A stretch of 64,000 bases of DNA from Enterococcus alcedinis. GTDB lineage: Bacteria > Bacillota > Bacilli > Lactobacillales > Enterococcaceae. The notes beneath the pieces were generated by a model. The model searched no databases, was not told the DNA's origin, and saw only the letters and a list, made by a program, of their open reading frames with translations. The stretch lies in NCBI RefSeq assembly GCF_014635985.1, contig NZ_BMDT01000006.1:1-64000 (forward strand), given 5' to 3'. Positions 35,259-43,167 of the stretch are shown one piece after another. The position numbers and the translations under genes are program-made. Numbering within the stretch: the first letter of the stretch is position 1; every line of letters starts with the position of its first letter.

Positions 35259-35999
35259 ATGAAAATCACAACATTAGGTTGCCTAGGAGCATACCCGTAT
35301 AACGGACAAGGAACGACTAGTTTTTTAATCGAATCAGAAGGTTATCATTTATTGTTAGATGCAGGTAGTGGTACTTTGTTAGAGCTTGAGAAAGTCCTCA
35401 ATCCACTTGATTTAGATGCAGTGATTATCAGTCATTATCATCATGACCATATCGCTGATTTAGGTGTTTTACAATATTACTGGCAATTGTATCCGAAAAC
35501 GAAGGAACGACCGCTTTTACCGATTTATGGACATGGGGAAGATCCGATTGCTTTCGAACGTCTCACACTACCGAATGTTTCACAGGGATATGACTATTTA
35601 CACGAAAAAATCCTTGAAATCGGGCCTTTCTCGATAACTTTTATGAAAACAATCCATCCCGTTATTTGTTATGCGATGCGAATTGTGGAAAAGTCGACAG
35701 GAAAAGTTTTTGTTTTTACGGGAGACTCAGGTTATTTAGAAGCTTTCATTGATTTTACAGCGGAGGCGGATTTATTTTTAGCAGACACGTATTTATTTGC
35801 GGGAAATGAAAAACATTTTGCCCATTTCACTTCAAAAGAAGCGGGCGAAATTGCGAAAGCCGCACGGGTTAAACAGTTAGTCTTAACTCATTTACCACAA
35901 CATGGGGATTTAACACAATTACAAAAAGAAGCACAAGAGGCAGCAGGTGCAGCGGTCGTAGTATCGCTAGCAGAAGTAGGAAAAGTATTTACAATATAG
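35259..35999 (+). CDS. Metallo-beta-lactamase-fold hydrolase (YhfI/RNase Z-like)
   Basis: 246 residues. The metal motif is SHYHHDHIAD near residue 60, with further ligands GDSGY near 157, ADTYLF near 180 and THLPQHGD near 216. The start KITTLGCLGAYPYNGQGTTS is typical of the YhfI group, related to but shorter than RNase Z. The substrate is unknown. ATG 35259 follows TTTGGAGGTGGAATCA. It is 12 nt upstream of the lipoate ligase gene and shares its transcript. Confidence 0.85.
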   Translation: MKITTLGCLGAYPYNGQGTTSFLIESEGYHLLLDAGSGTLLELEKVLNPLDLDAVIISHYHHDHIADLGVLQYYWQLYPKTKERPLLPIYGHGEDPIAFERLTLPNVSQGYDYLHEKILEIGPFSITFMKTIHPVICYAMRIVEKSTGKVFVFTGDSGYLEAFIDFTAEADLFLADTYLFAGNEKHFAHFTSKEAGEIAKAARVKQLVLTHLPQHGDLTQLQKEAQEAAGAAVVVSLAEVGKVFTI

Positions 36000-36011
36000 G
36001 GGGATTTTTAA

Positions 36012-37016
36012 ATGATTTTTGTACCAAATACGATTCATGATCCAAAAATAAACTTAGCCATTGAGACATTTTTACTACAAGAAATGAAAATTGATGAACC
36101 AATTTTGCTTTTTTATATTAATGAACCATCGATTATCATTGGTAGAAACCAAAATACGATTGAAGAAATCAATCAAGACTATGTGGAAGAAAAAGGGATT
36201 CATGTTGTTCGCCGTTTAAGTGGTGGTGGCGCCGTTTACCACGACTTTGGAAACTTGAATTTTAGTTTCATCATGCCAGATGATGGCAATTCATTCCGTG
36301 ATTTTGCCAAAGTCACTCAACCGATAATTCAAGCACTACATGAACTAGGTGTGACGGGAGCAGAGTTAAAAGGGCGCAATGATTTAGTGATCGGTGAGAA
36401 GAAATTCTCAGGCAATGCGATGTATGCGACAAGTGGTCGAATGTTTGCTCATGGAACGATTATGTTTGATAGTGAGATTGATGAAGTCGTTAATGCGTTA
36501 AAAGTTCGTGCCGATAAAATTGCATCAAAAGGCATTAAATCCATTCGTTCACGCGTTACTAACATCAAACCATTTTTAGATGCGAATCACGAAGCGATGG
36601 ATACCGATGCTTTTGCCCAAGCCATTCTCTTTAAAATCTTTGGTGTGGATTCAATGGACGACATTAAAACATACACGTTAACAGAGGAAGATTGGAAAAA
36701 AGTTCATACCATTTCGGAAAAATATTATGCGAATTGGGAATGGAATTATGGCAAATCACCAAAATTCGAATTAGAACGTCGCAAACGATTCCCAATCGGT
36801 TCTGTTGAAATGAAATTAAATGTTCAAAAAGGAGTCATTTCTGAAATTAGAATCTATGGCGATTTCTTTGGATTAGGAGAAATCAAAGACGTTGAAGACC
36901 AATTAACCGGTGTGAAATATGAAAAAGAAGCATTAAAAGAAGCCATCGAAAAAATCAACATCAGCAAATACTTCGGTAATATCACAGAAGAAGACCTATT
37001 AGAATTGATTTATTAA
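36012..37016 (+). CDS. lplA: Lipoate-protein ligase
   Basis: 334 residues. The catalytic domain has FYINEPSIIIGRNQNTIEEIN near residue 34, VVRRLSGGGAVYHDFGNLNFSF near 65 (lipoyl-AMP-binding RRxSGGG) and GNAMY/HGTIMFD near 135-150; the C-terminal accessory domain is present. It attaches scavenged lipoate to dehydrogenase E2 or GcvH. The second tandem RNA array begins directly after its stop codon. Confidence 0.92.
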   Translation: MIFVPNTIHDPKINLAIETFLLQEMKIDEPILLFYINEPSIIIGRNQNTIEEINQDYVEEKGIHVVRRLSGGGAVYHDFGNLNFSFIMPDDGNSFRDFAKVTQPIIQALHELGVTGAELKGRNDLVIGEKKFSGNAMYATSGRMFAHGTIMFDSEIDEVVNALKVRADKIASKGIKSIRSRVTNIKPFLDANHEAMDTDAFAQAILFKIFGVDSMDDIKTYTLTEEDWKKVHTISEKYYANWEWNYGKSPKFELERRKRFPIGSVEMKLNVQKGVISEIRIYGDFFGLGEIKDVEDQLTGVKYEKEALKEAIEKINISKYFGNITEEDLLELIY

Positions 37017-37017
37017 T

Positions 37018-37141
37018 AAAGAGGCTATAAATAAAGTGTCCAACGACGAAGGATTAAGCAAAGAATCGTTTGAAAGTGTTCTTTACTTTCAAAAAGATTA
37101 TGGCTTAATCTCAAGTCGTTACTTTATTTATGCCGTTTCAT
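37018..37141 (+). repeat. Array 2, unit A
   Basis: GGC 37023-37025 with GCC 37132-37134; P1 37027-37037 with 37121-37131; bulge GTCCA facing T; P2 ACGAC/GTCGT; P3 GATTAAGC/GCTTAATC; apical TTTGAAAGT/ACTTTCAAA. About 45 base pairs. Confidence 0.7.
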
Positions 37142-37267
37142 AAAAAGAGGTCGTTGCTTTGGAGCGTTTTGTTGCGAGAGATAACGAAGCCGTCGGAAAA
37201 ATCGTTTTTTGATTTTATCCGAGGGAAGAGTTATTTCCGAGCAACAGCTCCAACAACACCGTTTCAT
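37142..37267 (+). repeat. Array 2, unit B
   Basis: GGT/ACC; P1 GTTG-CT-TTGGAGC with GCTCCAACAAC (37153-37165 with 37247-37257); bulge GTTTT facing A; P2 GTTGC/GCAAC; P3 ATAAC/GTTAT; apical CGGA-AAAATC/GATTTT-A-TCCG. Confidence 0.7.
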
Positions 37268-37390
37268 AAAGAGGCTATTTAGAGAGCGTTATGACACGAA
37301 AAATAAGACGAATCTGGAAAGAAATGGCACTTTCATTTTTACCGGAAGCAGGCTTATCTCCGAATATCTGCTCCAAAAATGCCGTTTCAG
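37268..37390 (+). repeat. Array 2, unit C
   Basis: GGC/GCC; P1 ATTT...GAGC with GCTC...AAAT, interrupted by an internal loop; bulge GTTAT facing T; P2 weak; P3 ATAAG/CTTAT. Ends GTTTCAG. Confidence 0.6.
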
Positions 37391-37470
37391 AAAAAGAAGC
37401 TATAGCTAAAGTGCTCAACGATGAAGGTTTCTAGTTTAAATCTAAGATGCTACTTTATTTATACTATCTA
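37391..37470 (+). repeat. Array 2, unit D, shortened
   Basis: About 80 nt. P1 TATA..TAAAGT with ACTTTA..TATA; bulge GCTCA facing T; inner part reduced to AGGTTT/AAATCT. The CCGTTTCAT end is missing. Confidence 0.55.
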
Positions 37471-37482
37471 AAAAAACCAAAT

Positions 37483-37522
37483 AGAGGTGTGGCGAAAGTC
37501 GCATCCTCTGTTTGTTTTTTTT
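37483..37522 (+). terminator. Terminal hairpin of array 2
   Basis: AGAGG/CCTCT stem around GTGGCGAAAGTC (37489-37500), then TTTGTTTTTTTT. The loop differs from that of array 1 by two transitions in 12 bases. Confidence 0.75.
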
Positions 37523-37531
37523 GTGTTAATG

Positions 37532-37575
37532 ACGAACTTAAGGTCTTTTTTACTATTAATAAGTTCGTTTTTATA
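37532..37575. terminator. Second hairpin terminator
   Basis: ACGAACTTA/TAAGTTCGT with a 19-base loop and a T-run. It backs up the array terminator. The region to 37682 is AT-rich and otherwise empty apart from a GAGGAA/TTCCTC hairpin near 37660-37682. Confidence 0.55.
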
Positions 37576-37682
37576 GCTAAACATGTTTTTAAATCACTAA
37601 AAATTTTTATTATTCGTGTAAAAACCATACAAAGGATAAAATCCTCGCTATAATAACGAGGAAGAAAACAATCTTTCCTCTT

Positions 37683-38381
37683 TTAGACGATTCGCTCTTT
37701 TAAGGCAGCGTGTAAAAGCACTTCGAATTGATTTAATGCGGTCCCAAAAAATAAGTTTGGTGTAAATTCTTGAATCGTACGGGGTGAATACGTACCGGTG
37801 CTAATTGTTAAGCTAGATAAATCACCAATTTTTGATTTTTTTTCACCGACAAAAGCAATGGTTGCCATGTGATGTTTTTTGGCGGTATCTGCGAGTTCAA
37901 CTAAACGTTGGGTATCACCAGAATTCGAAATGATAAAAAGCAAAATTTCTTCAGAAACATTTTCACGCAAAAATTCTAAATGGCTATTGGCAGTTGCTCG
38001 AAAACCATACAAATTCAAGGATTCACTCATGTAATTAGCGATGTTTTGAGAAAATCCAGAAGCTAAAACCATCATCCGTTTGTCTTTGTACTGATTGAGT
38101 AGTTGAGAAAAGTGAAGAATTTCTTCTTGAGTCACAAGTGTATCACTGATAGGTGCAAGTGAAACGGTTGCTGGCTGTAAAGAAAAAACGAGTTCACTAT
38201 AGCCAGAAAAGCCGATTTTTTTGCACATATTTACAATCGTAGCAGTTGAGACGTAGGCATGTTTGGCTACTTCTCGAATACCAATTTTTTTTAACCCTTC
38301 TTTGTTTTGATCCATGAAACGAAGGGCACGAGACTCGGAATCGTTTAATTGATATTTTTCAATTAAATTTTCAATATTCAT
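37683..38381 (-). CDS. RpiR-family transcriptional regulator
   Basis: 232 residues. The N-terminal RpiR helix-turn-helix (IREVAKHAYVSTATIVNMCKKIGFSGYSEL near residue 37-65) is followed by a SIS sugar-phosphate-binding domain (MMVLASGFSQNIANYM near 100, LFIISNSGDTQRLVELADTAKK near 150). It is divergent from the RarA-C-like gene and PTS IIC, which it probably controls in response to a sugar phosphate. Confidence 0.88.
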   Translation of the reverse strand: MNIENLIEKYQLNDSESRALRFMDQNKEGLKKIGIREVAKHAYVSTATIVNMCKKIGFSGYSELVFSLQPATVSLAPISDTLVTQEEILHFSQLLNQYKDKRMMVLASGFSQNIANYMSESLNLYGFRATANSHLEFLRENVSEEILLFIISNSGDTQRLVELADTAKKHHMATIAFVGEKKSKIGDLSSLTISTGTYSPRTIQEFTPNLFFGTALNQFEVLLHAALKERIV

Positions 38382-38423
38382 TTTTATGTCACCTCAAAAA
38401 ATAATAGATAGGAGCATTATACC

Positions 38424-39041
38424 ATGGAAAACGAAAAAATTATTCAAGACCCTTGGGCAAGAACAACAACTAGAAATGGCTTAGTCGGAGATGAAGTCAT
38501 TTCTGCTTTACAAAAATCAATCCGTCGTGGGTACGAGAAGGCGGCTTGTGAGTTTGCTTATGAAATGTACATCACTTCACCACAATACGAGGAGAAACTA
38601 TGGCGTCGTTTATTAGCGATCTCAGTAGAAGATATCGGTATGGGTGATCCCCAAGCGGCATTAATGGTTCATACTTTTAACCAAATGCGTAAAGAATTTC
38701 AATACAATGAGTCCGATCGTTTAATGTACATTATCCACGCGATTCGTTACTTATGTGCATGTGAGAAAGATCGTTCGTCTGATTTATTAAAAAATATTAT
38801 GATTAAAAGCTTTGCGATGGGGCATGTACCAGAAATCCCAGATTATGCATTAGACAAGCATACGACTCGCGGAATGAAAATGGGACGCGATTCGCATCAT
38901 TTCTTACACGAAGCAAGTAAAGTAATCCCTCAAGCAGAAGTGCATAACGATTACAAAGAGCAATACGATGAAATCTTAAAACACTATGATCCGAATAATA
39001 CAGTCGAAAACGCCTTCCAGTTTAATACTTGGCAAGTGTAG
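38424..39041 (+). CDS. RarA C-terminal-like protein without ATPase domain
   Basis: 205 residues. The segment ALQKSIRRGYEKAACEFAYEM...EEKLWRRLLAISVEDIGMGDPQAALMVHTF resembles the C-terminal helical (tetramerisation) part of RarA/MgsA ATPases (KSIRGSD..A.YYLARML, R.L...SEDIG.ADPQA). The AAA+ core is absent and no break is seen, so it is a free-standing domain. It is 12 nt from a PTS IIC gene, behind an RpiR regulator; its role in sugar use is unknown. Start follows AGATAGGAGCATTATACC. Confidence 0.6.
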   Translation: MENEKIIQDPWARTTTRNGLVGDEVISALQKSIRRGYEKAACEFAYEMYITSPQYEEKLWRRLLAISVEDIGMGDPQAALMVHTFNQMRKEFQYNESDRLMYIIHAIRYLCACEKDRSSDLLKNIMIKSFAMGHVPEIPDYALDKHTTRGMKMGRDSHHFLHEASKVIPQAEVHNDYKEQYDEILKHYDPNNTVENAFQFNTWQV

Positions 39042-39053
39042 GGGGAAAATAAC

Positions 39054-40349
39054 GTGAAAAAGTCAGCAGGGTTCGTTGATAAATTAAATGCAGTACTCAG
39101 TCCTTTAGCAGCAAAACTAGGAAATCAACGTCATTTACAAGCCATTTCTACAGGGATGATGTTTAGTTTACCATTTATCGTTATCGGTTCATTCTTTTTA
39201 ATTTTTGCTAATCCATCAATTAATATGGAACAATATAATCCAGAAACAGCTGGCGTTTTCTTACGCTTTTTAGCGAATTGGAAAGAATTTGCAGTAGCAA
39301 ACTATGATATTATTACGGCGCCTTATAACTTAACAATGGGCCTCGTTGGTTTAATTAGTGCCTTTGGAATTGCTTATTCACTAGCAAAAGATTACGGTCT
39401 GAATGCTGCAATGAACGGAATGATGTCTGCCGTTACTTTTGCGATGGTGTGTACGCCCGTTTCAGAAGGAAATATTAGTTTAAACTATTTAGGAACAAAT
39501 GGTTTGTTTGTTGCGATTTTAATTGGTTTGTTATCGGTTGAAGTTTCACGTTTTTTTGAAACGAAAAACATCAAATTTACGATGCCTGATACCGTACCAC
39601 CAATGGTAACGATGTTTATGAATACGTTGTTACCATTACTAGCAAACATTGTGATCTTCTATGGTCTGAATGTTTTGTTCTTAATCACAACGAAACAAAT
39701 TTTCCCGGAAGCCGTGATGCAAGTCTTAACACCGGCAACGGATTTAGCAGGTAGCTTAGGTGGTTTCTTACTGATTGTGACTTTAGGAAACGTCCTTTGG
39801 TTATTCGGAATTAACGGTTCATCGATTATTTTCCCATTAGTCTTTACGCTAGGAATTGCGCAAACAGGTTACAATGCGGAGCAACTAGCTAGTGGTGAAG
39901 CGATGACACACTTAATGAACTTGCAAATGTTCCGTATTTCTGTGATGGGTGGCGCGGGCGCCACAATGGGGCTTGTGATCTTAATGATGCGTAGCAAAGT
40001 GAGCGAATACCGTACAATCGGAAAAATTTCATTGATTCCAGGACTTTGTTCAATCAATGAACCAGTAATCTTCGGATTGCCGATTGTTTTTAATCCAATC
40101 TTAGCATTCCCATTCTTAGTGGCACCAGTTATCAACTTATTGCTGACTTATTTTGCACAAAAACTTGGAATGATTGGTTTAGGTTTTATTATTGATCCGT
40201 CATTCACGCCATTCGTGGCACAAGCTTATTTATCGAGTATGGATTGGAGAAACGTCGTCTTTACGATTTTCTTAATATTTACGAGTGCCGTAATCTATTA
40301 TCCATTCTTTAAAGTGATGGAGAAAAACCGCTTAGCGGAAGAAAAATAA
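39054..40349 (+). CDS. PTS transporter subunit IIC, lactose/cellobiose class
   Basis: 431-residue membrane protein, GTG start after AGGGGGAAAATAAC. Many membrane spans and motifs of the Lac/Cel EIIC family: LQAISTGMMFSLPFIVIGS near residue 28, WLFGINGSSIIFPLVF near 248, and the signature ISLIPGLCSINEPVIFGLPIVFNP near 320. No EIIA or EIIB is next to it, so it must use subunits encoded elsewhere. Beta-glucoside or chitobiose-type sugars are likely, but the substrate is not determined. Confidence 0.88.
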   Translation: MKKSAGFVDKLNAVLSPLAAKLGNQRHLQAISTGMMFSLPFIVIGSFFLIFANPSINMEQYNPETAGVFLRFLANWKEFAVANYDIITAPYNLTMGLVGLISAFGIAYSLAKDYGLNAAMNGMMSAVTFAMVCTPVSEGNISLNYLGTNGLFVAILIGLLSVEVSRFFETKNIKFTMPDTVPPMVTMFMNTLLPLLANIVIFYGLNVLFLITTKQIFPEAVMQVLTPATDLAGSLGGFLLIVTLGNVLWLFGINGSSIIFPLVFTLGIAQTGYNAEQLASGEAMTHLMNLQMFRISVMGGAGATMGLVILMMRSKVSEYRTIGKISLIPGLCSINEPVIFGLPIVFNPILAFPFLVAPVINLLLTYFAQKLGMIGLGFIIDPSFTPFVAQAYLSSMDWRNVVFTIFLIFTSAVIYYPFFKVMEKNRLAEEK

Positions 40350-40354
40350 ACAAT

Positions 40355-40407
40355 CAAAAGCTGTTAGAGTCATCGTTGCCAACGATTTCTCTAACAGCTT
40401 TTTTTTT
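40355..40407 (+). terminator. Terminator after the PTS IIC gene
   Basis: AAAAGCTGTTAGAG pairs with CTCTAACAGCTTTT and a T9 run follows. Confidence 0.85.
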
Positions 40408-40523
40408 ACGTTCATCGTTTGCTTTTCTTCAAAGAGTAGAATACGGACTTAAGACTGATTTTTCTAAAAAACAAGTGTGATAGATTAAGTAACTGTAAGT
40501 AACAGCTGAGGGAGGAAGAAAGA

Positions 40524-41288
40524 ATGAAACAAGTAGTAGAGGTTAAACAAATTTCAAAAGTTTACGGTAAAAAAAATGAGAAGCAATATGAAGCATTGAA
40601 AAATATTGATTTTTCAGTAGCAGAGGGCGAATTTGTTGGTATTATGGGACCTTCTGGATCAGGTAAGACAACGTTGTTAAATATGCTATCAGCACTTGAT
40701 CAGCCAACAAAGGGAACCGTCTTGATTGGTGGTCAAAGTTTATCAGGCATGAAGGAAAACCAATTAGCTGATTTTCGAGGAAAAAATATTGGTTTTATTT
40801 TTCAAGATTTCAACTTATTAGAAAACTTAACGATGTATCAAAACATTGCCTTGCCACTATCATTGCAAGGTGTTCATGCTAAAGAAATTGAAAAAAAGGT
40901 GAATGAAATTGCTGGGATTTTAGGCATTAAAGAAATCCTTGAGAAATACCCAACTGAAGTTTCAGGCGGTCAAAAACAACGTGTAGCGGCTGCCAGAGGG
41001 TTGATTCACCAACCACAATTACTACTAGGCGATGAGCCAACAGGGGCACTGGATTCCAAAAATGCTAAAAATTTACTAGAAGCGTTACGTCAATTAAATG
41101 AAACGCATCAACGGACAATCCTGATGGTGACGCATGATCCAATGAGTGCCAGCTATTGTAATCGTATCTTATTTATTCAAGATGGTGAAATTTATCGTGA
41201 AATGACCCGTGAAGGTAGTCAACGTGATTTTTATCAAGAAATTTTGACAACTTTGTCTCATGCAGACTTTGAAGAAAGTCGGGTGTAG
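40524..41288 (+). CDS. ABC transporter ATPase, BceA type
   Basis: 254 residues. Walker A GPSGSGKTT near residue 40, Q-loop FIFQDFNLLENL near 88, signature VSGGQKQRVAAARGLI near 146, Walker B LLLGDEPTGALDS near 166, H-loop VTHDP. The FNLLENLTMYQNIALPL segment is typical of BceA-like subunits that pair with FtsX-type permeases for peptide antibiotic resistance or sensing. Start follows GAGGGAGGAAGAA. No histidine kinase or regulator is adjacent. Confidence 0.9.
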   Translation: MKQVVEVKQISKVYGKKNEKQYEALKNIDFSVAEGEFVGIMGPSGSGKTTLLNMLSALDQPTKGTVLIGGQSLSGMKENQLADFRGKNIGFIFQDFNLLENLTMYQNIALPLSLQGVHAKEIEKKVNEIAGILGIKEILEKYPTEVSGGQKQRVAAARGLIHQPQLLLGDEPTGALDSKNAKNLLEALRQLNETHQRTILMVTHDPMSASYCNRILFIQDGEIYREMTREGSQRDFYQEILTTLSHADFEESRV

Positions 41289-41292
41289 CCTT

Positions 41293-43113
41293 GTGACAGT
41301 TAAACTAGCTTTAATGAATATTAAGAAAAGATCGATGGATTATATGGTTTTACTGGCAGGACTCGTGATGTCAGTCGCTACTTTTTATTTATTTCAAACG
41401 TTGTCGTTGAATCGTGGTTTCCTGGAAGAGATGGTTCCTAGTCTATCGATGATTGGCTTTATTTTCCAATTAGGAGCTGTTTTGCTTGGAATGATTACGA
41501 TTGTGTATTTATTTTATGCTAATTCTTTTTTACTAGCGATGCGGCAAAAAGAATACGGCATGTACTTAATGCTCGGTGCTAAAAAACAAAAGATCCGCCA
41601 AATGATGAGTATTGAACTTTTCGCTTTAGGTAGTTTGTCACTTGTTTTAGGCGTTGTTGTCGGGATGTTGTTTGGTCAAGTTGCAACAGGATCGTTATTG
41701 TCTAAGATGGGCTTAACGAGCAACTCATATCAAGCTTTTTCACCACTGGCATTACTCGTAACCGTTGTGTTTTTTGCATTACTTTTTTTATTAGCTGCTA
41801 TTTTTAACGGCTTAAAATTTACCCGCATGCCTTTATTATCCCTGCTAAAAGAAACGGAGTCCGGCGAAAAACACCAAAAGAAATCACGTTTTACGTTCTT
41901 GTTAACCATTTTTTCTTTAGTTTTATTAGCGATCGGTTATGCGTCACTTTGGAACTTAAAAACAATCGGTATTACGGGACTTGTGATCGCGTTGTTTACG
42001 ATTACGTTTGGAACATTTTTCTTTTTTAAAGCCTTGTTTCCTTTTGTCGTCAATCTTTTGAAAAACAATAAACGTTTTTCGAATAAACAATTACGGATGT
42101 TTACCCTTTCGCAATTAAGTTTTAAAGCAAGTGCTTTAAGCCGCGTTTTAGGAATGGTAGCGATGCTCTTTGCCTTGTCGCTAGGTGCCATCACGGTTGG
42201 AAATGCCTTTAATAGTTACAAGGAGTCATTGTTGCAACAATTTCCATACGATGTTTTAGTATATAATCCGAAAGCAGAGACACTAAAAGAAATCGATCAA
42301 TTAACAATTGAGAAAAAACAAATGTATCAAATGAAACAAGTCGATAATCAACTTTATTTTCTAGAAAGTGAACTGAAAGCTGCACCATTAATGCTTCAAG
42401 ACGGGTTTGGATTTGAAGGTGAAATCAAACCTTATACCGACATCAAAGCGGGTGATCGTTATTCATTTGATACAAATAGTGATTTAGAATTCCAAATTGT
42501 CATGGCTTTTCAACGCCTAAGTAATCCATACGCAGATTATTTAGCCAATTCGATTTATCATGTCGTTGATCAAGCAACTTTTGATCAAATAAAAGCAGAG
42601 ACCGAGCTCATTCATACGTATAAAATCAAAAATTTTACGGATTCGATTGCAACACTAGAAGCGATTGACCAGATTGAAAATGGTGGGACTGCTGAAGCAG
42701 GGATGTTAGGGAGTAAAGTTAGTGCGTATGTGATGGTTGACCAATTTGTCAGCGGGTTCGTCTTTATGGGCATGTTGCTAGGGATTGCCTTTTTAGCAAT
42801 GTTAGCAAGTTGTTTGATGTTTAAAGTCCTATCAGGCGCTTATCAAGATATCGCACGTTATCAAATGCTCCATAAAATTGGCGTTCAGAAAAAAGCGTTG
42901 GAGCGTTCCATTGCGCAAGAAATCTTTACTGTCTTTTTAATACCGGGTATTGTGGGCACGATTCATGTTTTATTTGGTCTTAAAATGTTTGAACTATTGA
43001 TCCCAGAACCTTATGCCTATATCTTAATTCCGTTTGTTTCATTTGCGATACTGTACTTTATTTATTACGTAGTGACAGTCATACTGTATCGAAAAATTGT
43101 TTTGCCAAAATAA
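41293..43113 (+). CDS. FtsX-family ABC permease, BceB type
   Basis: About 606 residues, GTG start 4 nt after the ATPase stop; VKLALMNIKKRSMDYMVL is the usual BceB beginning. About ten spans, with FtsX-type permease blocks near residues 15-270 and 490-605, and a large extracytoplasmic domain at ~330-475 as in BceB, where it binds the peptide. With the ATPase gene it forms a complete transporter. Specific substrate unknown. Confidence 0.85.
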   Translation: MTVKLALMNIKKRSMDYMVLLAGLVMSVATFYLFQTLSLNRGFLEEMVPSLSMIGFIFQLGAVLLGMITIVYLFYANSFLLAMRQKEYGMYLMLGAKKQKIRQMMSIELFALGSLSLVLGVVVGMLFGQVATGSLLSKMGLTSNSYQAFSPLALLVTVVFFALLFLLAAIFNGLKFTRMPLLSLLKETESGEKHQKKSRFTFLLTIFSLVLLAIGYASLWNLKTIGITGLVIALFTITFGTFFFFKALFPFVVNLLKNNKRFSNKQLRMFTLSQLSFKASALSRVLGMVAMLFALSLGAITVGNAFNSYKESLLQQFPYDVLVYNPKAETLKEIDQLTIEKKQMYQMKQVDNQLYFLESELKAAPLMLQDGFGFEGEIKPYTDIKAGDRYSFDTNSDLEFQIVMAFQRLSNPYADYLANSIYHVVDQATFDQIKAETELIHTYKIKNFTDSIATLEAIDQIENGGTAEAGMLGSKVSAYVMVDQFVSGFVFMGMLLGIAFLAMLASCLMFKVLSGAYQDIARYQMLHKIGVQKKALERSIAQEIFTVFLIPGIVGTIHVLFGLKMFELLIPEPYAYILIPFVSFAILYFIYYVVTVILYRKIVLPK

Positions 43114-43115
43114 GA

Positions 43116-43164
43116 TTAAAAAGAATCAGACTTGACGTTGTTGTCAAATCTGATTCTTTTTTTA
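43116..43164. terminator. Bidirectional terminator
   Basis: AAAAGAATCAGACTTGAC pairs with GTCAAATCTGATTCTTTT, between converging genes. Confidence 0.85.
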
Positions 43165-43167
43165 TTA

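Larger units (their letters stand above)
37018..37522 (+). ncRNA. Tandem structured-RNA array, four units plus terminator hairpin
   Basis: Four units start with AAAGAGGC or a variant and the first three end in CCGTTTCA(T/G). Units A and B fold well: closing GGC/GCC or GGT/ACC, a P1 of about 11 bp, a five-base bulge (GTCCA, GTTTT, GTTAT, GCTCA) facing one base (T, A, T, T), P2 of 5 bp, and nested inner stems. P1 is ATAAATAAAGT/ACTTTATTTAT in A and TTGGAGC/GCTCCAA plus GTTG/CAAC in B. Unit C has a weaker P1, unit D is shortened. The terminal hairpin matches that of array 1. It starts 1 nt after the lplA stop. No coding potential with a ribosome binding site. Family not recognised. Confidence 0.75.

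Noticed and set aside
37209-37653. ORFs of 66 and 68 codons inside and after array 2
   Set aside because: No ribosome binding sites; composition follows the hairpin repeats and the AT-rich spacer.
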